From the NCBI GenBank assembly GCA_947448135.1, contig CANFLZ010000021.1:1-35724 (forward strand): 35,724 nt of DNA. Reading direction: 5' to 3'. The notes beneath the pieces are model-generated. The model ran no database searches, was not told the origin of the DNA, and was given only the letters and a program-made list of their open reading frames with translations. The DNA comes from Flavobacteriales bacterium (GTDB lineage Bacteria > Bacteroidota > Bacteroidia > Flavobacteriales_D > Sanyastnellaceae). The position numbers and the translations under genes were made by a program. Shown here piece after piece: positions 14,986 through 26,254 of this stretch. Position 1 is the first letter of the stretch, and every line of letters begins with the position of its first letter.

Positions 14986-17900
14986 ATGAAAAAAGTTTTG
15001 GGATTGGATTTGGGTGTTGCTTCCATTGGTTGGGCTTACATCCAGGAAGACGAAAAGAAATCTGAGATTTTAGGAATGGGAGTACGCATTATTCCTTTGA
15101 ATTCCGAAGAGCGAGATGAGTTTACAGCAGGTAATGCCATTTCAAAAAATGCGAAGCGTCGAATTAAGCGGGGAATGCGACGAAATATTTATCGGCGCAC
15201 GTTACGAAAGACATTGCTTAAGCGGGCTTTGTCGGAAGTTGGGATTGAACCTGGAAAGGAATTATTTGAAGGATTTTCAAAAATGAATCTTTGGGAACTC
15301 AGATCCAAGGCCGCTCAAGAGCAAATTTCATTGGAGGAGTTGGGTAGAGTTCTATATCATCTCAATCAAAAGCGAGGATTTAAGTCCAATCGAAAAACTG
15401 ATGGAGCGGAAGAGGATCCCAAAAAGGAATCGGAATACAAAGCCGAAATTCGCAAGAATGCCCAAGATTTGATGGATGCTCATTTGACAATTGGTCAGTA
15501 TGTTTTTAAACAGCTTCAAGAAGATCCATATTTCAAACTAAAAGGTAGAATTTTTCCAAGGCAGGCTTATGCAGATGAATTCATGGCCATTTGGAATTGT
15601 CAATCAAAATTTTATCCAAGTGTGCTGACAGAACAATTGCGCAAGAGAGTTCAGGATGAAATAATTTTTCATCAGCGTCCATTGAAATCACAGAAAGCGC
15701 TGGTAAGTCGCTGTGAATTTGAAAAGAGATATGCATGGGTAAATGACAAGAAAATGGATGTGTCTCCGAGGGTCACTCCTAGAACTTCGCCTTTGGCTCA
15801 ATGGTCGAAAATTTATGAGGCAGTTCTCAATTTGCGATTCAAAGATGAAATGGGTGTTGTAGTTTCTGTCGATCTCCAGAAGGCATTAGCATTGGCTGAG
15901 GAATTGAAATGGAAAGAAAAAATGTCTGCCAATGATATTATTAAGTTTTTGGGTATTCCTAAAGGAGTTACACATAACATTGGGGAAAAAGGAATTCAAG
16001 GTGATACAACGTTTAGCACCATTGAAAAGGCTGTGAAAGGTATCAAGAAAGCGGATGATTTGTTGGGGCGAATAAAGAAAATTGAGTTTGATATAGAATT
16101 AAAGGACAACAAAGATTTGACGCTTGTAGATGAGGAAACGGGAGAGTTATTTCATTATCAATCAAAGACTATTTCATCACATTTTGAAAAGTCCGACTAT
16201 TATCGATTGTGGCATTTGTTATATTCTGTCGAAAATGAAGAAAGCCTTATAAAAAATCTGATCGAGGATTTTGAATGCACGGCTGAGATTGCCCAGAAGT
16301 TGGTGAAATTGGATTTTACCAAGGCTGGATTTAGCAACAGAAGTGCTGCTGCGATAAAAAAGACTTTGCCCTATCTCATGGATGGATTAGATTATTCTAA
16401 GGCAATGGCTTGCGCTGGATACAGACATTCTGATTATTTGGATAAAATGGAAAATGAGGCTCGGGTGCTTTTGGATAAAGTGCCATTGCTTCAGAAGAAT
16501 AGCTTACGTCAGCCTGTGGTGGAGAAGGTTTTGAATCAATTGATCAATGTGGTTAATGCGATCATTGAACATCCACAATATGGAAGACCTGACGAAATTA
16601 GAGTTGAATTGGCGCGTGAATTAAAGCAAAGCAAGGAAGAGCGGAACCGTACATCATCCAATATCACCAAACAAGAAAAGCGTAATAAGGATATAGAAGA
16701 TAGATTGCGCAGGGAATATGGATTTGTGAAAGTGACAAAGTCACTGATTAACAAGGTTAAAATTTATGAGGAGGTTGGAGGTATTTCTCCTTACACTGGA
16801 AAACGAATTGCTTTGGCCGATTTTCTCAATGGAGCTGGAGTTGATGTTGAACACATTATTCCCAAGTCGAGATTGTTCGATGATAGTTTGTCCAATAAGA
16901 CAATGTCTGAAGCGTGGGTAAATAAGGCCAAGGGCAACATGACTGCTATGGATTTTATGAAAGCACAGCCAATTGCAGGATTACAATCTTTTGAAGATTA
17001 CATAGCCATGGTCAATTTGTGGTTTAAATCTGGGGTAAATGGCGCGAAGATTTCAAAAACCAAGTATGACCGTCTACTATGTCCCGAAGAAAATATTCCA
17101 AAAGATTTTATTGAGAGACAGTTGCGTCAGACCCAATACATCTCAAAAAAGGCTTCTCAAGTATTGGGATTGGCTTGCCGCAATGTGCATGCAACCAGCG
17201 GAGGTGTTACTGACTTTTTGAGAGAAAAATGGGGATGGAATGACGTCCTTAAAAAAGTGAATTGGGAGCGTTATGAAAAACTTGGATTTACTTCAATAGA
17301 AAGGCGTGAGGATGGTAAGAGAATATACAATATCACAGGCTGGTCCAAACGTGATGATCATCGCCATCATGCCATTGATGCGCTCGTTGTAGCTTGCACC
17401 AAACAGAGTTACATACAATCTTTAAATAGATTGAATCAATTTGTCAATAAAACCAATACTGCAGATGGTTTAAAAGAAGCGGGTCATTTTAAATTAAAAG
17501 AAATCGCGGGCAAGGCGCCATTTGAAGTAGACGAAATAGTGGAGCGCGCATCTAAAATTATTGTATCATTTAAACCGGGAAAACGGGTTTCTTCGAAAAG
17601 TAGAAATAAGGCGACAGGACACACGAGTATCATTCCACGCGGTGCGTTATCCAAAGAGACGGTATACGGAAAGATAAAAGTGCAGACCAAACGGGAAGTT
17701 GCTTTGAATAAAAATTTTAATCCAGAGTGGCTGGTGGTAGATCGCTTTTTACGTGTGGTGATAAGAGAGCGAATCAAAGCATTTGATGGAGATTTAACCA
17801 AAGCATTTAAAGCGCCCATCTATTTGGCCGATGGCTTAACGCCTGTGAAGAAATTGGAGATTTACGAATGGAATGAAGAGGCGGTGGTGAAATATCCGTT

Positions 17901-18536
17901 GTCGTCCATCAAGCAAAAGGATCTGGAATATGTTGTTGATCCTTTGGTAAAGCAGAAGCTTCAGGCATTCTTTGATCGATATCCCAACGAGAAGGAGGCC
18001 ATTAAAAATTTGGGTACATCGCCTATTTGGTTCAATGAAGAAAAAAGAATTCCCATCAGAACGGTGCGCCTCATGACAGGGTTAGGTAAAGTGGTGCCGC
18101 AAAAGCAGGTTAGTCCAAGCGAGGCCAAAGGATTTGTTGACTCAGGCAACAATCATCATTTGGCGGTGTACGAAAGAGAGGATGGTTCTTTGTTTGACGT
18201 GATGGTCTCTTTCCAAGAAGCATTTGAGCGTAAGGCCAATGGATTGCCACTTTACTTTACAGAATGTGAAGGCGCAAAACTCAAATGGAAATTTGAGCAG
18301 AATGATTTGTTTGAGATTACCAATGCAGAGGGAAAAGTGATGTACTACAGGATGCAGAAAGTTACAAAATCAGCAACTGGTACCATAGATATTTTTTTAA
18401 GACTAATATCAGAAACGAATTTGGTAGATACAAAGGAAAACATACAAATGAATGTTTATTATCGAATTTCTTCAATTAGTGCATTAACCAAAATAAATCC
18501 TAGGACGGTCAAATTGAATTTATTGGGAGAACTTTT

Positions 18537-18540
<4 letters not shown>
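14986..18540 (+). CDS. cas9: Cas9, type II-C
   Basis: An 1184-residue RNA-guided DNA endonuclease. RuvC-I has D8 in GLDLGVASIGWA. An Arg-rich bridge helix spans about 56-80 (NAKRRIKRGMRRNIYRRTLRK is its core region). RuvC-II has E541 in IRVELARE. The HNH domain lies around 605-650 with E622-H623 in VDVEHIIPKS and N637 in DDSLSNKT. RuvC-III has H794-H795 and D798 in HRHHAIDALVV. The remaining C-terminal 380 residues would be the wedge and PAM-interacting region. All nuclease residues are present, with Glu in place of the usual Asp before the HNH His. The gene overlaps cas1 by 4 bp (ATGA). The absence of csn2 and cas4 and the cas9-cas1-cas2 order define subtype II-C. The PAM cannot be read from this sequence. 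Confidence 0.97.
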
Positions 18541-19776
<1,236 letters not shown>

Positions 19777-19780
19777 AATA

Positions 19781-19813
19781 AAAAAGGAAAACCGAAAGGT
19801 TTTCCTTTTTTGG
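19781..19813. terminator. Two-way intrinsic terminator between cas2 and the array
   Basis: A 13-bp stem (AAAAAGGAAAACC / GGTTTTCCTTTTT) with a GAAA tetraloop has A and T runs on both sides, so it works in either direction. It would end the cas9-cas1-cas2 mRNA from the left and minus-strand array transcripts from the right. Confidence 0.9.
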
Positions 19814-19890
19814 ATATTCGAAATTTGTGTTTTTTTAATCGCGAAAAATCGATGTAACACCCTTAAAACGTGCATTTTAGATCACATTTG

Positions 19891-22544
19891 GTTGTTTCGA
19901 ATATTTCAAAGATCTCAATTAAACAGCAATTCACAACGTCAATTAGAATAGCGTTACAAGGGGATGAGTTGTTTCGAATATTTCAAAGATCTCAATTAAA
20001 CAGCAATTCACAACTAGTTTGGGCAAATATATTACTGAAATGCAGTTGTTTCGAATATTTCAAAGATCTCAATTAAACAGCAATTCACAACACGAAGTAC
20101 ACGCAAGTAATATGAGCAAGTGTTGTTTCGAATATTTCAAAGATCTCAATTAAACAGCAATTCACAACTTATGTTTTAAGTTCAAGAAGAAAGCCCCTGT
20201 TGTTTCGAATATTTCAAAGATCTCAATTAAACAGCAATTCACAACTGTCTTCGTTTATGTCGATTTGCTGGCGGTGTTGTTTCGAATATTTCAAAGATCT
20301 CAATTAAACAGCAATTCACAACCTGGATAGCACGTTGCTATTTTCCCAAAGCGTTGTTTCGAATATTTCAAAGATCTCAATTAAACAGCAATTCACAACT
20401 GCCTATTACAATAGCAGTCGTTCTATCTTGTTGTTTCGAATATTTCAAAGATCTCAATTAAACAGCAATTCACAACTAATTGATATTAACAATCTTATAA
20501 CTCTAAGTTGTTTCGAATATTTCAAAGATCTCAATTAAACAGCAATTCACAACTCATCCAAACGAATCAATGTTCTTTTTTGGTTGTTTCGAATATTTCA
20601 AAGATCTCAATTAAACAGCAATTCACAACGGTAACTCATGGGTGCTCTCATGCTTTCGGGTTGTTTCGAATATTTCAAAGATCTCAATTAAACAGCAATT
20701 CACAACATGGAACACTAACATTTAAAGTCGGAACTTGTTGTTTCGAATATTTCAAAGATCTCAATTAAACAGCAATTCACAACTGTGGCTCTAAAAGAGG
20801 AGGAGTTTGCGTCGTTGTTTCGAATATTTCAAAGATCTCAATTAAACAGCAATTCACAACTGCTGGTAGCTCAACTTATAGTTTGATACAGTTGTTTCGA
20901 ATATTTCAAAGATCTCAATTAAACAGCAATTCACAACCAGTAGTGAAATCAGCAGTTACAATGTTTTGTTGTTTCGAATATTTCAAAGATCTCAATTAAA
21001 CAGCAATTCACAACTGCCATCTCTTTGCTTGTGAAAAAGATATGGTTGTTTCGAATATTTCAAAGATCTCAATTAAACAGCAATTCACAACTGTCTTGGC
21101 TTGCTACGTTATCATATAAACGTTGTTTCGAATATTTCAAAGATCTCAATTAAACAGCAATTCACAACAATACCGCTTGTTGGTTTACATTTAAACTCGT
21201 TGTTTCGAATATTTCAAAGATCTCAATTAAACAGCAATTCACAACTATTGTCTTTCATGCTTATCTTTGTCTTAGTTGTTTCGAATATTTCAAAGATCTC
21301 AATTAAACAGCAATTCACAACAATCCAACTACCAACTTGGGAAGAAATAAAGTTGTTTCGAATATTTCAAAGATCTCAATTAAACAGCAATTCACAACGC
21401 ATGTACCCTGGTATGTTTGAAAATTTCGGTTGTTTCGAATATTTCAAAGATCTCAATTAAACAGCAATTCACAACCAGTGTCTGTTGAGCCAATCGCCCA
21501 AAATTGTTGTTTCGAATATTTCAAAGATCTCAATTAAACAGCAATTCACAACTCAGTGAGAGTGATAGCATATCGCTTCACGGTTGTTTCGAATATTTCA
21601 AAGATCTCAATTAAACAGCAATTCACAACTATTGATGCGATACGTGCAATACCAGCAGCGTTGTTTCGAATATTTCAAAGATCTCAATTAAACAGCAATT
21701 CACAACTGAAAAGATAGTTCTTTAAATCGTGGTTTTGTTGTTTCGAATATTTCAAAGATCTCAATTAAACAGCAATTCACAACATTAAATAGTTGTTGTC
21801 CTCAACTACAACGGTTGTTTCGAATATTTCAAAGATCTCAATTAAACAGCAATTCACAACTGATAACGCCAATGCTGGAGTGTCATTCGTGTTGTTTCGA
21901 ATATTTCAAAGATCTCAATTAAACAGCAATTCACAACGGCGCGGTGGTTGTTACGTTGCCCAATGGTGTTGTTTCGAATATTTCAAAGATCTCAATTAAA
22001 CAGCAATTCACAACTATCCGGGTCAGTAGCAAAACCAAAAAGACGTTGTTTCGAATATTTCAAAGATCTCAATTAAACAGCAATTCACAACTGTTGATAT
22101 CAACTGCATTAAATGGTGTAGTTGTTTCGAATATTTCAAAGATCTCAATTAAACAGCAATTCACAACTTTAGGATTTTAATCCATTCCTTCTGCTCCGTT
22201 GTTTCGAATATTTCAAAGATCTCAATTAAACAGCAATTCACAACTTTCAATTGCTTTAACAATTGCGTTAACTTGTTGTTTCGAATATTTCAAAGATCTC
22301 AATTAAACAGCAATTCACAACTGGTGTCTTTAAGTTCAACGAATTCAACTGGTTGTTTCGAATATTTCAAAGATCTCAATTAAACAGCAATTCACAACGT
22401 TGTGGGAACTCCACCACCACCGCCCGACGTTGTTTCGAATATTTCAAAGATCTCAATTAAACAGCAATTCACAACATGGAAATTAGTAAAATGAAGTTTT
22501 TGGATGTTGTTTCGAATATTTCAAAGATCTCAATTAAACAGCAA
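19891..22544 (-). CRISPR. CRISPR array, 35 repeats and 34 spacers (type II-C)
   Basis: Repeats begin GTTGTTTCGAATATTTC and end AAACAGCAATTCACAAC on the plus strand; 34 are 47 bp and appear identical, and the last (22506-22544) keeps only its first 39 bp. Spacers are 30 bp, except three of 29 bp (20554-20582, 21246-21274, 22092-22120), giving a 77-bp period. All spacers appear different from one another. The first and last bases of the repeat form a short inverted pair (GTTGT / ACAAC). The tracrRNA anti-repeat fits the minus-strand transcript, so I assign the array to the minus strand. Targets cannot be identified without a search. Confidence 0.99.
22445..22474 (-). promoter_or_regulatory. Promoter inside the CRISPR repeat (one of 34 equal copies)
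   Basis: In repeat 22429-22475 read on the minus strand, TTG (22474-22472) and GATCTTTG (22452-22445) are 19 nt apart, one base from the Bacteroidota consensus. The tRNA promoter at 35229-35258 has the same spacing. Transcription would start about 8 nt before the repeat end, giving short-leadered single crRNAs. All 34 full repeats carry it. In the truncated repeat at 22506-22544 the TTG is lost. Confidence 0.65.
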
Positions 22545-22692
22545 ACACCTCTGCCGGAGTATTAGACAATTTCGTCCACGGATTTTCTCCTTTCCTCGGA
22601 TTGTTGATGACATAAATGACAAAAGCAATGAATGCGAGAACAATTAAAATCAAGATGACTCTCACAATATTGATTGCACTTTTCTCTGTCAT
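22534..22692 (-). CDS. Small single-pass membrane protein ending inside the CRISPR array
   Basis: A 52-residue protein starting MTEKSAINIVRVILILIV, with one hydrophobic helix (about residues 6-29) and a polar C-terminus NNPRKGENPWTKLSNTPAE. The function is unknown. An in-frame ATG at 22743, 4 bp after the accC stop, would give 69 residues and cannot be excluded. The last codons (about FAV) and the TAA stop are read from the truncated terminal repeat of the array, so the original C-terminus has probably been replaced. It follows accC on the same strand and is likely co-transcribed with it. Confidence 0.6.
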   Translation of the reverse strand: MTEKSAINIVRVILILIVLAFIAFVIYVINNPRKGENPWTKLSNTPAEVFAV

Positions 22693-22747
22693 TCTTGTTT
22701 GATTTTGGTATTCTTTTTCTGGGCTTATCCCCACTTTCAACATCCCC

Positions 22748-24220
22748 TCAATACCTCCTCTTCCAACTATCCCCGCTCTTTTTCATGGCGTTGTGCATGA
22801 CTTGCTTTTGCTGCCTGTGGATCTTGGTGGCCAAAGCGGCTGCTATGATGGCTTCTTCTTCGGTGCGTTGATGCAAGACTTCTGGTGTGTAGTAATTTTT
22901 GACAAAATGGGTGTCAAAGTCGCCACTGACAAAGGCTTCGTGATTGATGGCCCATGAACAGAAGGGGAGTGTCGTTTGCACACCTGTCACTTGATAGTCG
23001 GCAATGGCGCGGGTCATCTTGGCAATGGCGGCATTTCGATCGGCTGCATGCACAATCAACTTGGCAATCATGGGGTCATAGTAAATCGGAATGTCCATGC
23101 CTTCTTCAAATCCATCGTCCACTCGAACCCCAGGTCCCATGGGGCGCTCATAGGTAATCAACTTTCCGATGTCGGGCAAGAAGTTGTTCAACGGATCTTC
23201 TGCATACACGCGTATCTCCAATGCATGGCCATTGATCTTTAAATCGTCTTGACCAAAACTTAATTGCTCTCCGCGGGCTACTTTAATCTGCTCTTTCACC
23301 AAATCAATGCCGGTGATCATCTCGGTGACGGGATGCTCTACCTGCAAGCGGGTATTCATCTCTAAGAAATAATAATTGCGATTTTCATCCACCAAAAACT
23401 CTACTGTTCCGGCACCAACATATTGACAACTCTTGGCTACATCAACTGCACTGGCTCCCATGGCGGCACGCAACTCGGGCGTCAATACTGCACTGGGGGC
23501 TTCTTCTACAACTTTCTGATGTCGACGTTGAATGGAGCACTCTCGCTCAAACAAGTGAACCACATTCCCATGTTTGTCTGCCAATACCTGAATCTCAACG
23601 TGTCTTGGTCCTGCTACATATCGCTCAATGAAAACCGACCCGTCTCCAAATGCACTGATGGCCTCGGAGATGGCGCGCTCCATCTGTTCTTCTAATTCTT
23701 CAATTTTTTCTACAATGCGCATCCCTTTTCCACCGCCACCAGCTGAGGCTTTGATCAAAATGGGAAGGCCTACTTCCAATGCAACTCGCTTGGCTTCCGC
23801 AACATCGGATACTGCATCTTCTGTTCCGGGTACCATCGGGATGTTGTATTTCTTGGCGGCATTCTTGGCTGCCAATTTCGATCCCATGACCTCGATACTT
23901 TCGGGGTTGGGACCAATGAATGTAATTCCCGCGGCTTGCACCTTGCGAGCGAAGTCTGCATTTTCTGACAGAAATCCATATCCGGGATGAATGCCGTCAA
24001 CGCCTATTCTTTGACACAAGGCAATGATGTCATCTCCTTTCAAATAAGATTGATTCGAAGGCGCTGGTCCAATGCGATAGGCTTCGTCAGCATATCGAAC
24101 AAATGGTGCGTTGGCATCTGCATCACTATAAATGGCTACAGTTTTAATTCCCATTTCTTTTGCAGATCGCATGATGCGAAGTGCAATTTCTCCTCGGTTG
24201 GCAATCAATATTTTTTGCAT
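22748..24220 (-). CDS. accC: Biotin carboxylase subunit of acetyl-/propionyl-CoA carboxylase
   Basis: A 490-residue ATP-grasp enzyme that carboxylates biotin on its carrier protein using ATP and bicarbonate. The N-terminal domain opens MQKILIANRGEIALRIMRSA. The ATP-binding loop is AGGGGKGMRIV at about 160-170, with K157 before it. ERECSIQRRHQKVVEEAPS and FLEMNTRLQVEHPVTE (E287, N289, R291) form the active site. The length is slightly above E. coli AccC (449) because of a C-terminal tail rich in Ala, Lys and Gln. No carboxyltransferase or biotin carrier gene is adjacent, so acetyl-CoA and propionyl-CoA carboxylase cannot be separated. Confidence 0.94.
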   Translation of the reverse strand: MQKILIANRGEIALRIMRSAKEMGIKTVAIYSDADANAPFVRYADEAYRIGPAPSNQSYLKGDDIIALCQRIGVDGIHPGYGFLSENADFARKVQAAGITFIGPNPESIEVMGSKLAAKNAAKKYNIPMVPGTEDAVSDVAEAKRVALEVGLPILIKASAGGGGKGMRIVEKIEELEEQMERAISEAISAFGDGSVFIERYVAGPRHVEIQVLADKHGNVVHLFERECSIQRRHQKVVEEAPSAVLTPELRAAMGASAVDVAKSCQYVGAGTVEFLVDENRNYYFLEMNTRLQVEHPVTEMITGIDLVKEQIKVARGEQLSFGQDDLKINGHALEIRVYAEDPLNNFLPDIGKLITYERPMGPGVRVDDGFEEGMDIPIYYDPMIAKLIVHAADRNAAIAKMTRAIADYQVTGVQTTLPFCSWAINHEAFVSGDFDTHFVKNYYTPEVLHQRTEEEAIIAAALATKIHRQQKQVMHNAMKKSGDSWKRRY

Positions 24221-24264
24221 ACGGTTGCGAAGATAAGATGGTTAATGTTGGAATAAATGGAATT

Positions 24265-26232
24265 TTATTGTCGAACGACTCGGATAACTTTTCTGTCCCA
24301 TTCACCTTTGAGTACCAACAGATAAACGCCTTTGGAATCTGGCAAAATCAGCGAGCTGTTTTTTCCCTGAAGACGCTGTTGGAACAACCATTTGCCATCA
24401 TTGCTGTATACATCAACTTGGTTGTATGATCCCATAAAATTGGAGATGGTGATGTGTCCGTTGTACGTTGGATTGGGGAAGATGGTAGGAAGAGCCGAGG
24501 TGTGATTATTGATGGAGGTGAACTGCGTTTCTTCGTGAGCAACTTCAAAGGGAACTGGAGGCAGTTGGTTGTACATGCTGCGAAAAGTATTGATCTCAGG
24601 AGAATCAAAGGCAAACATTTCATCCATGTATTGAGGTGGTGCGGATTGATACAACAAACGAACGGATACATGAAAATTCCCCAACCAATTGCCAATGGGC
24701 AAATGGAAATGAATAATATCTGTTCCGCTTCCTTCGGCATTATTTTCAAAATTGAAATCGGGATCATCACCAATACCAACGATTTGCGTAGTATCGCTCA
24801 GCCCGCCCAATTGTGAGGAAAATCCCAATGGTGTCAAGCGATTGTCTTTGATCATCGAAGCTGCTCTTTCCAAGACATTGGTTTTATTGCCATTGACATC
24901 ACCCATTACCATTTCGTAAATCTGCACTTGGTTGGATTGGGAAATGATGTTGTGATGGGGTTCGAAGGTTGCATCTTCTCCAATCACGCGTTGGTTGGCA
25001 TCCACGCCGCCGCTTCTGAACATCTCATTGCCATTGTCATCCGTGACAACAAACTCCACAAACGCTCTTCGTGCTGGATATCCACTGGGGAATTTGTGAC
25101 CCGCAAGATTCTTGATGTGCACACTGAATTTGGCGGTGTCTGCATCCATCGATTCGATACTCAATTGCAATTGAGCTGTGCTTTGTGTCAATTGCTGTTG
25201 GGTGCGACTTAACACCGTATTGAAATGCATGGCATTGGCAGTGAGGTGCAACGCGTCGATGTTGTTGCGCAACAATTCCAACATGTAGTAATTGCCGCCC
25301 ACCAGCCAATGTTGGCCGTACGGTTGGCGGCCGGTTAAAAAAGAATAACCCGATGCCAATACGATGGGCTCGTTCAATTTAGGCATGTGACAATCCTGAC
25401 ACTCTTTGTGTACGATTGGGTCATTGCTGTTTTTGTAACTCGAATTCAACCACTCGTGATAAGTGGCTTGCTCGATAAAGGTTTGACCCGTATAATTCCC
25501 AGAAAGATTGGCGGTGTGAGTAGACAACGTGTGGCATCCTGCACAAAACTCAGATTTTTTCACTTTGTGATTGCCAACCGGTGTATAGCCTACAAAACTC
25601 TGCATGGCTTGATAAAAAATGGGAACCGATTGTTCTTCGCTGACATAGGGGCCCCAGATCGTATCCGTGTGAAAGTTGAGCTCTCCGCTAAAATGTTGCC
25701 CTAAAGTTTCCATGCGTTGTTGATGACAAACACTACAATTCACGCCGTCCAACGCCATGGAATCATTGGGAAGTTGGGTGATGTCGTAATTGGGATTGCC
25801 TTGCAGGGCGTTGGTATATTTGCCAATGGGAGCGTGACAAGAGGTGCATTTGTTGACCAAGTCTTGCGCATGTGAAGGATTGATCAACATCTCATGCGAC
25901 AATTTGGCTCTCCAAAAAGGATCTTTGGCTGCATTGGCCATCATGGTTCCGCGCCAGTTCTCAGTTGGGCTGACGAGTTCACCGTCTTGCGTAATGCTGG
26001 CATATCCAACGGGATCGATGCCATGGCAGCCGCCACATCTGCCGGATCCAACGAAATAGCCATTGTCATAAATGGGTAAATTGCCGTTGAGCATTTTAAC
26101 CATCTCTGCATCGGAATGGTATTTTGTTTGAATAGGTGTGTTGTCTTTCCAGGCGATGAAAAAACAACCAACCAAAGTCAAAATCATCAAAGTCAAAATC
26201 TTCTTGGGATGTTTTGTCCAGGTATTTTTCAT
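24265..26232 (-). CDS. Five-heme cytochrome c with T9SS sorting domain
   Basis: A 655-residue protein starting MKNTWTKHPKKILTLMILTLVGC; a start at 26358 would overlap the upstream DUF721 gene and is rejected. Five CXXCH heme sites are visible: CGGCH 66-70, CTSCH 129-133, CSVCH 166-170, CAGCH 230-234 and CQDCH 278-282, in an arrangement like cytochrome c-552/c-554-type multiheme proteins. About 300 residues without hemes follow, probably beta-rich. The C-terminus is a Por domain beginning near PTIFPNPTYNG. The N-terminal hydrophobic segment ends in LVGC, which could be a lipobox, but more hydrophobic residues follow, so it may be a membrane anchor or signal peptide. The likely role is surface or periplasmic electron transfer; the partner is unknown. 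Confidence 0.85.
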   Translation of the reverse strand: MKNTWTKHPKKILTLMILTLVGCFFIAWKDNTPIQTKYHSDAEMVKMLNGNLPIYDNGYFVGSGRCGGCHGIDPVGYASITQDGELVSPTENWRGTMMANAAKDPFWRAKLSHEMLINPSHAQDLVNKCTSCHAPIGKYTNALQGNPNYDITQLPNDSMALDGVNCSVCHQQRMETLGQHFSGELNFHTDTIWGPYVSEEQSVPIFYQAMQSFVGYTPVGNHKVKKSEFCAGCHTLSTHTANLSGNYTGQTFIEQATYHEWLNSSYKNSNDPIVHKECQDCHMPKLNEPIVLASGYSFLTGRQPYGQHWLVGGNYYMLELLRNNIDALHLTANAMHFNTVLSRTQQQLTQSTAQLQLSIESMDADTAKFSVHIKNLAGHKFPSGYPARRAFVEFVVTDDNGNEMFRSGGVDANQRVIGEDATFEPHHNIISQSNQVQIYEMVMGDVNGNKTNVLERAASMIKDNRLTPLGFSSQLGGLSDTTQIVGIGDDPDFNFENNAEGSGTDIIHFHLPIGNWLGNFHVSVRLLYQSAPPQYMDEMFAFDSPEINTFRSMYNQLPPVPFEVAHEETQFTSINNHTSALPTIFPNPTYNGHITISNFMGSYNQVDVYSNDGKWLFQQRLQGKNSSLILPDSKGVYLLVLKGEWDRKVIRVVRQ

Positions 26233-26254
26233 GCAGGATATAGGAATGTGAACT

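Noticed and set aside
19814-19824. ATATTCGAAA near the leader as an inverted fragment of a CRISPR repeat
   Set aside because: Only 10 bp are shared and TTCGAA is itself palindromic and AT-rich; chance is a sufficient explanation.
19870-22180. Open frames of 60-120 codons through the CRISPR array with a repeated peptide (KISIKQQFTT / RSQLNSNSQ)
   Set aside because: They are translations of the CRISPR repeat. The 77-bp period is not a multiple of three, so the peptide alternates between frames; no coding signal exists beyond the repeat.
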